This document shows, piece by piece, positions 21,107 through 28,632 of a stretch of 64,000 nt of DNA. The first letter of the stretch is position 1, and each line of letters begins with the position of its first letter. The notes beneath the pieces are model-generated. The model worked only from the letters and a program-made list of their open reading frames with translations, had not been told where the DNA came from and did no database searches. Source of the stretch: SLRI01 sp942491185. Lineage in GTDB: Bacteria; Pseudomonadota; Alphaproteobacteria; Geminicoccales; Geminicoccaceae. Where the stretch lies: positions 1-64,000 of the forward strand of contig CALOAB010000018.1 of assembly GCA_942491185.1 (NCBI GenBank). The letters run 5' to 3'. Made by a program: the position numbers and the translations under genes.

Positions 21107-21380
21107 GAGCCTGTTTGAGAAGTTTTCACGCTATTTCATCGACTTGCGATCGACACCGGCGGAGCGAGCGCGGGGGTGGTGCGGGGGCAGGCGGCGAAGC
21201 TCGGCGACAGCGGAAGCGCGAGCGGGGGGCGGGGGTGTGGGCACTCTGCGGGGCTGGGGGGCGGGGCACCTGCTTCGTCGTTGGTTCACCGACGATGCTC
21301 TGCATCGACGGCGAACCAACTCCTCGCATCTGCTCACTGCCAAACTCATGAAATACCATGAAAACTTCTCAAACAGGCTC
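21107..21380. mobile_element. MITE-like element A, IS5/IS1031-type ends, TAA duplication
   Basis: 274 bp with terminal inverted repeats of about 32 bases (GAGCCTGTTTGAGAAGTTTT at the left, same on the complement at the right; two mismatches further in). It is flanked by TAA on both sides (21104-21106, 21381-21383). It has no coding capacity and contains a strong internal hairpin, GTTGGTTCACCGACGATGC with its complement. The same architecture, in opposite orientation, is at 26669-26969. Ends and TNA duplication resemble the IS1031 group of IS5; a non-autonomous derivative is inferred. Confidence 0.8.
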
Positions 21381-21446
21381 TAACAATCGACACCGACCAG
21401 TCGGAGGAGGCTGATCAGCCACGTCAATCCTTCTGGGAGATGCCCG

Positions 21447-22418
21447 ATGAAGCAAAGCACTTGGCCGGATACCGACCTTGCGGCCAATGCGCTCTATGAT
21501 TTCGAACGCTACGCGGCACACAGCTTCGTCGAGAAGGGATCGAGCAGGGATCATCGCCGGGCGATCATTCGCATCCTGACGCATTATATCGAGGGGGGTA
21601 TGTCTTTCCCGGACGTGCGCCTCGGCTACGGGCAGGAGAAGATCCACTCTATTCTGGACAAGCTCGAGAGCTATCTGGCGGATTTCGGCAGCGACGACAC
21701 GGCGGCATGGGCCGTCGCGACGATCGCTGACTACGTCGCCTATCATCAAGCCAGAGACTATGCGGTCGAAGCCATCGAAGATCGCTTGAACATCGTTGCC
21801 CGCAACGTCAGCCATGCGAGCCCCGGCGGGGTCGAGACGGTGACCAAAGCCCAAATCCAAACGGCAACCGCCTTCGATTACCGCGCCTTTCTGCTCAACC
21901 GGCACAGCGTGCGACAATACACGGACGAGCCGATCGACGACGACACGATCAAACGCATCGTTCGCAATTCACGGGAATGCTCCAACGTATGCAATCGGCA
22001 GACGGTCAAGGTCTATGCTTTCAACGACTTCGACACCGTTCAAGAGCTTTTGACCTATCAGGCCGGCAATGCAGGTTTCCGGCAAGAGATCAGGACCCTC
22101 TTCATCGTCACGGCGAACATGGCCGAGATGAACCTGATTGGAGAGCGCTATCAGGGTTGGATCGACGGCGGAATCTTTGCGCAGACCTTGGCGCTTTCGA
22201 TCCATGCCGAGGGGCTGGGAGCCTGTTTCCTGAACTGGAGCGTGGAGAAAGAAACGGACATCGCTTTGCGCGAGCGGGTCGGCATCCCCGACAATGAGCT
22301 GGTGATCACCTTCATGTCTGCCGGCCACCTCAAGGACCATTTCAAGGTTCCGGTTTCTCCGCGCAAACCTCTCGATCTCGTCCTCTCGTTGAACCCGCCT
22401 CTCGCCACTGAGCGATAG
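21447..22418 (+). CDS. Nitroreductase-family protein with N-terminal extension
   Basis: FMN-dependent nitroreductase fold in the C-terminal half (about residues 145-315): FLLNRHSVRQYTDEPIDDDT (phosphate-binding Arg region), CSNVCNRQTVKVY, then GGIFAQTLALSIHAEGLGAC and the closing region. About 145 residues precede it, forming a predominantly helical segment I cannot assign. Start ATG 21447 has GGGAGA upstream. It stands alone after the mobile region, with about 140 bases before frmA. The substrate is unknown; relatives act on nitro compounds, flavins or quinones. Confidence 0.8.
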   Translation: MKQSTWPDTDLAANALYDFERYAAHSFVEKGSSRDHRRAIIRILTHYIEGGMSFPDVRLGYGQEKIHSILDKLESYLADFGSDDTAAWAVATIADYVAYHQARDYAVEAIEDRLNIVARNVSHASPGGVETVTKAQIQTATAFDYRAFLLNRHSVRQYTDEPIDDDTIKRIVRNSRECSNVCNRQTVKVYAFNDFDTVQELLTYQAGNAGFRQEIRTLFIVTANMAEMNLIGERYQGWIDGGIFAQTLALSIHAEGLGACFLNWSVEKETDIALRERVGIPDNELVITFMSAGHLKDHFKVPVSPRKPLDLVLSLNPPLATER

Positions 22419-22562
22419 GCGCAAATCATCCGAGTGTTGGGTCCGGGGTCACATACCCGCTGCATTTTCGGAACTGCCGGTTGGAACGCCTGCCCGTGAT
22501 TGCCCTGTTGCCGCACTCCGCCTAGGGTCTCGGCGACGGAATAGCGGCGGGGAGACGTGACG

Positions 22563-23675
22563 ATGCAGGTGAAGGCGGCGGTGGCGTTCGAGGCGGGCAA
22601 GCCACTCGAGGTGACGACGGTCGAGCTGGACGGGCCGCGCGATGGCGAGGTCCTGGTCGAGATCATGGCCACGGGCTTGTGCCATACCGACGAGTTCACC
22701 CGCTCCGGTGGCGATCCCGAAGGCATTTTCCCGGCCATCCTGGGCCATGAGGGTGCTGGGATCGTGCGCGACGTCGGCGCCGGGGTCACCTCGGTCAAGG
22801 CCGGCGATCACGTCATTCCGCTCTACACGCCCGAATGCCGCGAGTGCGACTACTGCCTGCATCCCAAGACCAATCTCTGCCAGGCGATCCGCACGACACA
22901 AGGCCAGGGGTTGATGCCGGACGGCTCGTCGCGGTTTCGGATCGGCAAGGACCCGATCTTTCACTACATGGGCTGCTCGACCTTCAGCAATTTCACTGTC
23001 CTGCCCGAGATCGCAGTCGCCAAGGTTCGCCCCGACGCGCCGTTCGACAAGATTTGCTACATCGGCTGCGGGGTCACCACCGGCATCGGTGCGGTGATCA
23101 ACACGGCCAAGGTGGAGCCGGGCTCGAACGTCGTCGTCTTCGGCCTGGGCGGCATCGGCCTCAATGTGATCCAGGGTGCGAAGCTGGTCGGTGCCGACAT
23201 GATCGTCGGTGTCGACCTCAACCCTGAGCGCGAGGCCATCGGCCGCAAGTTCGGCATGACCCATTTCGTCAACCCGAAGACGCTGGGCGACCAGGACATC
23301 GTGGCGCATCTGGTCGAGCTGACCAAGGGCGGTGCCGATTACAGCTTCGAGTGCATCGGCAACGTGCAGACCATGCGCCAAGCCCTTGAATGTGCGCATA
23401 AAGGCTGGGGCGAGAGCATCATCATCGGCGTCGCCGGTGCGGGCCAGGAGATCTCCACCCGCCCCTTCCAGCTGGTCACCGGCCGCTCCTGGCGGGGCAC
23501 GGCCTTCGGCGGTGCGAGGGGCCGCACGGACGTGCCGAAGATCGTCGACTGGTACATGGAGGGGAAGATCAATATCGACGACCTGATCACCCACTCGATG
23601 CCGCTGGGCGACATCAACAAGGGCTTCGACTTGATGCACGAGGGCAAGTCGATCCGCGGCGTGGTGGTTTATTGA
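22563..23675 (+). CDS. frmA: S-(hydroxymethyl)glutathione dehydrogenase (class III ADH)
   Basis: Oxidises S-hydroxymethylglutathione (formaldehyde plus GSH) to S-formylglutathione with NAD. 370 residues from ATG 22563, preceded by GGGGAG. Zinc-site Cys in ATGLCHTDE, GHEGAG, the structural zinc cluster CRECDYCLHPKTNLC, coenzyme fold GLGGIGLNVIQGAK, and class III features throughout. Its TGA overlaps the ATG of fghA, giving a two-step formaldehyde detoxification operon. Confidence 0.95.
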   Translation: MQVKAAVAFEAGKPLEVTTVELDGPRDGEVLVEIMATGLCHTDEFTRSGGDPEGIFPAILGHEGAGIVRDVGAGVTSVKAGDHVIPLYTPECRECDYCLHPKTNLCQAIRTTQGQGLMPDGSSRFRIGKDPIFHYMGCSTFSNFTVLPEIAVAKVRPDAPFDKICYIGCGVTTGIGAVINTAKVEPGSNVVVFGLGGIGLNVIQGAKLVGADMIVGVDLNPEREAIGRKFGMTHFVNPKTLGDQDIVAHLVELTKGGADYSFECIGNVQTMRQALECAHKGWGESIIIGVAGAGQEISTRPFQLVTGRSWRGTAFGGARGRTDVPKIVDWYMEGKINIDDLITHSMPLGDINKGFDLMHEGKSIRGVVVY

Positions 23676-24526
23676 TGGCGGCAGCCGCACCTGAGCTCTT
23701 CGCCGGCCATCGCTGCCATGGCGGCGTGCAGGCGGTCTGTCGGCATGTCTCGGCCGCAACCGGCACGCCCATGGAGTTCTCGATCTTCCTGCCGCCGCAA
23801 GCGGAGTCGGGGCAGCGCTGCCCGGTCCTCTGGTGGCTCTCCGGGCTCACCTGCAGCTGGGAGAACGCCACGGTCAAGGCTGGCTTTCAGGGACCGGCGG
23901 CGGCGGCCGGCATGATCGTCGTCTGTCCGGACACCAGCCCGCGCGGCCTCGACCTGCCGGGCGAGCACGACAGCTACGATCTGGGCTCCGGTGCCGGGTT
24001 CTACGTCGATGCGACGGAAGAGCCCTGGGCGCGGCACTACCGCATGGCGGCTTATGTGACGAGCGAGCTGCAAGAGCTGGTCGCCGCCCACTTCCCGATC
24101 GATGTCGGCCGGCAGGGCATCTCGGGCCACTCGATGGGCGGGCACGGTGCCCTCACCCTGGCGCTCAAGAATCCGGAGATCTACCGATCGGTTTCCGCCT
24201 TTGCGCCGATCTGCTCACCGATGCGCTGCCCCTGGGGCGAGAAGGCGCTGACCGCCTATCTCGGCGCGGATCGCGAGGCGTGGCGCGCCCATGACGCCAC
24301 GGCCTTGATCGAGGATGGCAAGAAGGCCGCTGGAATCCTCGTGGACCAGGGACTTGGCGACACTTTCCTGACCGAGCAGCTGAAGCCGGAGCTGCTCGAG
24401 GCGGCGTGCGCCAAGGCCGGCATCCCGCTCGAGCTACGGCGGCAACCCGACTACGACCACTCCTACTACTTCATGCAGAGCTTCATGGCCGAGCACATCG
24501 CCTGGCATCAGAGCCGACTCGGCTGA
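23675..24526 (+). CDS. fghA: S-formylglutathione hydrolase
   Basis: Hydrolyses S-formylglutathione to formate and glutathione, finishing the pathway begun by the upstream dehydrogenase. Alpha/beta hydrolase of 283 residues with WWLSGLTCSWENA, nucleophile elbow GHSMGGHGALTLAL (Ser) and the catalytic His in DYDHSYYFM. ATG 23675 shares its first base with the frmA stop. Intact. Confidence 0.95.
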   Translation: MAAAAPELFAGHRCHGGVQAVCRHVSAATGTPMEFSIFLPPQAESGQRCPVLWWLSGLTCSWENATVKAGFQGPAAAAGMIVVCPDTSPRGLDLPGEHDSYDLGSGAGFYVDATEEPWARHYRMAAYVTSELQELVAAHFPIDVGRQGISGHSMGGHGALTLALKNPEIYRSVSAFAPICSPMRCPWGEKALTAYLGADREAWRAHDATALIEDGKKAAGILVDQGLGDTFLTEQLKPELLEAACAKAGIPLELRRQPDYDHSYYFMQSFMAEHIAWHQSRLG

Positions 24527-24598
24527 GGCCGCCGCCAGGTCGCCTGCCGACGGCGCCGAGCGCCGCCTTAGCGGCCTGCTAGAGCAGGTCCGATCGCA

Positions 24599-24682
24599 TC
24601 AGACCTGTGAGGCCACGACGAGGGCGACCGCGGCGGCGATGCCGGCAATGATGATCACAAACCCGAAATCATAAAGCCGCAT
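24599..24682 (-). CDS. Possible 27-residue single-helix membrane microprotein
   Basis: ATG 24682 is preceded by GGGAG at a good distance. The product is a start of charged and aromatic residues (MRLYDFGF) followed by a continuous hydrophobic helix (VIIIAGIAAAVALVVASQV) and TGA. It lies divergent from phaC and convergent with fghA in an otherwise empty 330-base gap. Support is only the ribosome site and the coherent helix; it could be chance. Confidence 0.45.
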   Translation of the reverse strand: MRLYDFGFVIIIAGIAAAVALVVASQV

Positions 24683-24859
24683 GATGCGCGCTCCCGTTGT
24701 ATAGTTGTTGATCTGCGGATGCCTAGGCCGCGTCCGGCGGCTTGTCCATGCTTTCCGGGCGAGACGTCAGAGCCAATGTGACGCGAAGCGAGGCCACTTG
24801 CGGAGCGCCGGCAGCAGCGCCACGTTTGGTGCGATGCCGCATTCGCTCGGGGGAGAGAG

Positions 24860-26668
24860 ATGGCCGGCAAGCCCATTGCCAAGAGCCGCACGGCTGCGGT
24901 GCGTGCCGATAAGCCGATCACCGGCCAGAGAGCAGAAGAGCGTGGCGCGGTGAGCCCGCTCCTGCCCCGCTTCACGCAGCTCGATCGGCTGTCGCATGCC
25001 GGCCAGGCCAAGCTCACGGCCGGCATCTCACCGACCGCGATCACCGCAGCCTGGACCGACTGGGCCACGAACCTCGCCAACGCGCCCGGCCGGCAAATCG
25101 AGCTGGGCCAGGCCGCAGCCCACGAGATCTGGCGGCTTTGGCTCTTTGCGGCACGCGCCGGCGGCAGCGAGCCGCATCTGCCGGAGGGCGACGATCCCCG
25201 CTTCGCCGGCGAGGCGTGGCACAAGTTCCCTTTCAATGCCTGGGCGCAGAGCTTTCTGGCAGCAGAGGCATGGTGGGGCCAGGCGACCACCGGCTTGCCC
25301 GGCGTGAGCGGCCAGCACGAGCGGCAGATGCGGTTCCTGGCGCGCAATGCGCTCGATCGCCTGGCACCGTCTAATTTCCCGCTGACCAATCCCGACGTGC
25401 TGGAGCGGACGCTTGCCGAGGGCGGGCAGAACCTGGTGCGCGGCTTTCAGCTCCTGGCCGAGGATCTCGAGCGGCGCGCAGCGGGAGAAGGACCGGCCGG
25501 TAGCGAGGCTTTCGCGGTCGGGCGCAACCTGGCGCTGTCCCCCGGCCGCGTGGTCATGCGCAACGACCTGATCGAGCTCATCCAGTACGCGCCGACCACC
25601 GACACGGTCCATCCGGAGCCTGTGCTGATCGTGCCGGCCTGGATCATGAAGTACTACATCCTCGACCTCGAGCCCGGTAACTCACTCATCGAGTTCCTGG
25701 TGGGCCAGGGACACACCGTCTACTGCATCTCGTGGCGCAATCCGGGTGCCGAAGATGCTACGCTGGGGCTCGACGACTATCGGCGCCAGGGCGTGCTCGC
25801 AGCGCTCGATGCGATTTCGACCATCCAGCCCAAGGTGCCGGTGCACGGGCTGGGCTATTGCCTCGGCGGCACTATTCTGGCGATCGCGGCGGCGGCCATG
25901 GCCCGCGACGGCGATGACCGGCTGGCATCGCTGACCCTGCTCGCCGCGCAGACCGATTTCAGCGAGGCCGGCGAGCTCATGCTGTTCATCGACGAGGGGC
26001 AGATCGCCTATCTCGAGGACATGATGTGGGAGCAGGGCTATCTCGACACCGAGCAGATGGCCGGTGCCTTTCGCCTGCTGCGCTCCAACGATCTCGTCTG
26101 GTCGCGCATCATCCGGCAGTATCTCCTGGGCGAGCGGGACCCGATGACGGCGCTCATGGCCTGGAACGCGGATGGCACCCGCATGCCGGCACGCATGCAC
26201 AGCGAGTATCTAAGGGCACTCTTCCTGGAGAACCGCCTGAGCCGCGGCCGCTATGCCGTCGAGGGTCGGGCGGTGGCGCTCACCGACATCCGCGTGCCGA
26301 TCTTCGCCGTCGGCACCGAGAAGGACCACATCGCGCCCTGGGAGTCGGTCTACAAGATCCGCCTGCTCACCGATGTGCCAGTCACCATGGCGCTGACCAA
26401 TGGCGGGCACAATGCCGGCATCGTCAGCCGCCCGGATCACCCGCGCCGGCATTATCGCCTGGAGACCATACCGGCCGACGCGAACTACCAGCCGCCGGAG
26501 CAGTGGTATGCCGCGACCACACCCGAGGAGGGCTCGTGGTGGCTGGCGTTTGCGGACTGGCTGGCGGAGCATAGCGGAGCGCGGACGGCACCGCCCGGAA
26601 TGGGTGCGCCAAGGCGCGGGCTGCCGCCGCTCGACCCGGCACCGGGCCGCTACGTCATGGAGCCTTGA
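24860..26668 (+). CDS. phaC: Class I poly(3-hydroxyalkanoate) synthase
   Basis: Polymerises 3-hydroxyacyl-CoA into storage polyester at the granule surface. 602 residues. The N-terminal PhaC domain includes HKFPFNAWAQSFL. The alpha/beta hydrolase core has the lipase-like box GLGYCLGGT with nucleophile Cys334, then VGTEKDHIAPW (Asp) and TNGGHNAGI (His). Start ATG 24860 has GGGGGAG upstream. Its TGA stop is the left copy of the target duplication of MITE B. A Pta/Ptb-family gene follows. Confidence 0.95.
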   Translation: MAGKPIAKSRTAAVRADKPITGQRAEERGAVSPLLPRFTQLDRLSHAGQAKLTAGISPTAITAAWTDWATNLANAPGRQIELGQAAAHEIWRLWLFAARAGGSEPHLPEGDDPRFAGEAWHKFPFNAWAQSFLAAEAWWGQATTGLPGVSGQHERQMRFLARNALDRLAPSNFPLTNPDVLERTLAEGGQNLVRGFQLLAEDLERRAAGEGPAGSEAFAVGRNLALSPGRVVMRNDLIELIQYAPTTDTVHPEPVLIVPAWIMKYYILDLEPGNSLIEFLVGQGHTVYCISWRNPGAEDATLGLDDYRRQGVLAALDAISTIQPKVPVHGLGYCLGGTILAIAAAAMARDGDDRLASLTLLAAQTDFSEAGELMLFIDEGQIAYLEDMMWEQGYLDTEQMAGAFRLLRSNDLVWSRIIRQYLLGERDPMTALMAWNADGTRMPARMHSEYLRALFLENRLSRGRYAVEGRAVALTDIRVPIFAVGTEKDHIAPWESVYKIRLLTDVPVTMALTNGGHNAGIVSRPDHPRRHYRLETIPADANYQPPEQWYAATTPEEGSWWLAFADWLAEHSGARTAPPGMGAPRRGLPPLDPAPGRYVMEP

Positions 26669-26969
26669 GAGCCTGTCCGAAAGGTTTCCGAGGCATTTCA
26701 TGAGCTTGGCAGTGAGCAGATGCGAGGAGTTGGTTCGCCGTCGATGCAAAGCATCGTCGGTGAACCAACGACGAAGCAGGTGCCTCGCTGTGGGGCTGCG
26801 GGGTCCCCACAGCCCCGCAGGGTGCCAAGCTCACCTCCGGTCGGCTTGCGATCGGCACCGGCTTTGGAGCATGGCTTGCCCGATGCCCCTGCATCGGGCT
26901 ACGCTCGGCTTCGCGCCAGTGATCGATCGCAAGTCGATGAAATGCCTCGGAAACCTTTCGGACAGGCTC
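26669..26969. mobile_element. MITE-like element B, perfect ends, TGA duplication
   Basis: 301 bp with perfect terminal inverted repeats of 33 bases (GAGCCTGTCCGAAAGGTTTC and onward to GGCATTTCAT). Flanked by TGA at 26666-26668, which is the phaC stop, and at 26970-26972. The interior holds the same hairpin as element A (GTTGGTTCGCCGTCGATGC and complement) plus a second GC-rich hairpin (GGGGCTGCGGGGTCCCC region). No open frame of note. Confidence 0.85.
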
Positions 26970-27086
26970 TGAGAACAGGACAGCGACCAACGAGCCGCCG
27001 CATCCGTTGACGGATATCATGCGGTACCTACATAATTGTGCGTCGCAGCATGATGCGTGTCGAAGCATTTCCCGAGGGACAATGAG

Positions 27087-28058
27087 ATGCAGGTCAGTGA
27101 TACAGTGGAAATGCCGGTAACGCCGCGGGATCACACAGCTTATGAGCGGCTGATCGCGGCAAACGAGGAGCTGCCGGCGGCGCGAACCATCGTGGCGCAT
27201 CCTTGTGACGGCCCGTCACTCCAGGGTGCGCTCGACGCGATGGATGGCGGGATCATCGAGCCTGTGCTGGTTGGCCCCAAGGCGCGCATCCTCGCCGCTG
27301 CCGAGGAAATCGGTCGCTCCGTCGAGGGGATCGAGATCGTCAGCACCGAGCACAGCCACGCCTCGGCCGAGCGGGCGGTCGAGCTGATCCGCCAGGGCGC
27401 CGGCGTCTTCCTGATGAAGGGCAGCCTGCACAGCGACGAGCTCCTGGGTGCGGTGACCAACCGGACGACGGGCCTGCGCACCGAGCGACGCATCAGCCAC
27501 GTCTTCGCCATGGCCGTGCCGACCTACGACCAGCCGCTGATGATCACCGATGCGGCGGTCAACCTCTTTCCCGACCTCGATGACAAGCGCGATATCGTCC
27601 AGAATGTGATCGACCTGGCGCTGGCGCTCAATCTCGAGCCCAAGGTCGCGATCCTCTCGGCGGTCGAGACGGTGACGCTGAAGCTGCCATCGACCATCGA
27701 TGCGGCAGCCCTCTGCAAGATGGCAGAGCGCGGCCAGATCACCGGCGGCAAGCTCGATGGTCCGCTTGCCTTCGACAATGCAATCAGCCCGGAGGCCGCC
27801 AAGATCAAGGGTATCGTCTCGCCGGTCGCGGGTCAGGCCAACATCCTCGTCGTTCCCGACCTCGAGGCCGGCAACATGCTGGCGAAGAACCTCACCTTCC
27901 TCGGCAACGCGGATGCCGCCGGGATCGTGCTCGGTGCACGCGTGCCGATCGTGCTCACCAGCCGGGCCGACACGCCGCGCGCGCGGATGGCGTCTTGTGC
28001 CGTAGCCGCGCTCTTCGCCGACCATCAGCAGAAGAACCGACCGATCGCCGGCAGCTGA
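27087..28058 (+). CDS. Phosphate acetyl/butyryltransferase-family enzyme
   Basis: Pta/Ptb-domain protein that exchanges CoA and phosphate on acyl groups. 323 residues from ATG 27087 with GAGGG upstream (GTG 27057 is possible). Family landmarks: VLVGPKARILAAAEEIG, GAGVFLMKGSLHSDELL, ITDAAVNLFPDL, AILSAVETV, GPLAFDNAISPEAA, AGNMLAKNL. Members next to phaC are often annotated as phosphate butyryltransferase or bifunctional enoyl-CoA hydratase/phosphate acetyltransferase. No acyl kinase gene follows, so the acyl phosphate consumer is not in this window. A link to PHA metabolism is inferred from position. Confidence 0.85.
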   Translation: MQVSDTVEMPVTPRDHTAYERLIAANEELPAARTIVAHPCDGPSLQGALDAMDGGIIEPVLVGPKARILAAAEEIGRSVEGIEIVSTEHSHASAERAVELIRQGAGVFLMKGSLHSDELLGAVTNRTTGLRTERRISHVFAMAVPTYDQPLMITDAAVNLFPDLDDKRDIVQNVIDLALALNLEPKVAILSAVETVTLKLPSTIDAAALCKMAERGQITGGKLDGPLAFDNAISPEAAKIKGIVSPVAGQANILVVPDLEAGNMLAKNLTFLGNADAAGIVLGARVPIVLTSRADTPRARMASCAVAALFADHQQKNRPIAGS

Positions 28059-28082
28059 GCTACCCGGCGATCGGCTGTTGGT

Positions 28083-28535
28083 CTACTGAGTGGTCGATCC
28101 AGCATCCTCGGCCGTTGCCTCGACCGCTGGTGCGGCCGCCACAGGCTCGATCGCAGCCAAGCTCTTGGCGCACAGATCCGCCGATTCCCGAGCTGCCTTC
28201 TCAAGGCCCGGCATGACCGCCCAACTGCCCGCCTCGACGAACTGGCGTTGGCGATAGCCGCTGCTGATATCCTGCAGTGCCGTCAACTGAGCCGCGGCGT
28301 CCGGTGCCGCCATGAACTTCTCGACACAGATGGCGGAAGCCAGATCGTAGCGACCCTCGTCGGCAGCATCCGCCGCCATGCTTTCTGCCGTGCCGCCGGT
28401 GACCCAGCCGCCCCAGGTGAACCCGGCGACCAGTGCTACCGCCACCGAGCCAATGCACGACCAGACCAACAAGGTCTTTGATGGTTGCAATTGACCCCAA
28501 CGCTCGCCCAACGATTGTTTTTTCATTTCTGTCAT
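28083..28535 (-). CDS. Small membrane-anchored protein, unknown function
   Basis: 150 residues from ATG 28535 (AAGGG upstream; an ATG at 28550 is less well placed). A short cytoplasmic start, one transmembrane helix (LLVWSCIGSVAVALVAGFTW), then a soluble helical domain with two Cys (ASAICVEKF, SADLCAKSL) and an Ala-rich C-terminus. I do not recognise a named family. The gene is preceded by an unusually AT-rich promoter region and ends close to the Pta/Ptb gene, which converges on it. Confidence 0.75.
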   Translation of the reverse strand: MTEMKKQSLGERWGQLQPSKTLLVWSCIGSVAVALVAGFTWGGWVTGGTAESMAADAADEGRYDLASAICVEKFMAAPDAAAQLTALQDISSGYRQRQFVEAGSWAVMPGLEKAARESADLCAKSLAAIEPVAAAPAVEATAEDAGSTTQ

Positions 28536-28632
28536 GATTTTTCCCTTCATAAAATACTTTGGACGCTTTTTATTTTTTTCTCAATGAGAAATATTTAATT
28601 ATATTATATCAATGTAGTGAAAAACACCCTGT
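28536..28632 (-). promoter_or_regulatory. AT-rich promoter region
   Basis: About 75% A+T in an otherwise very GC-rich window. On the minus strand it contains TATAAT-like boxes (GATATAATATAATTAAAT) and a short palindrome TTTCTCATTGAGAAA ahead of the small membrane gene. Close to the end of the pseudokinase gene, CCCTAAACAGGG followed by TGTTTTT could be a weak terminator. Confidence 0.55.
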
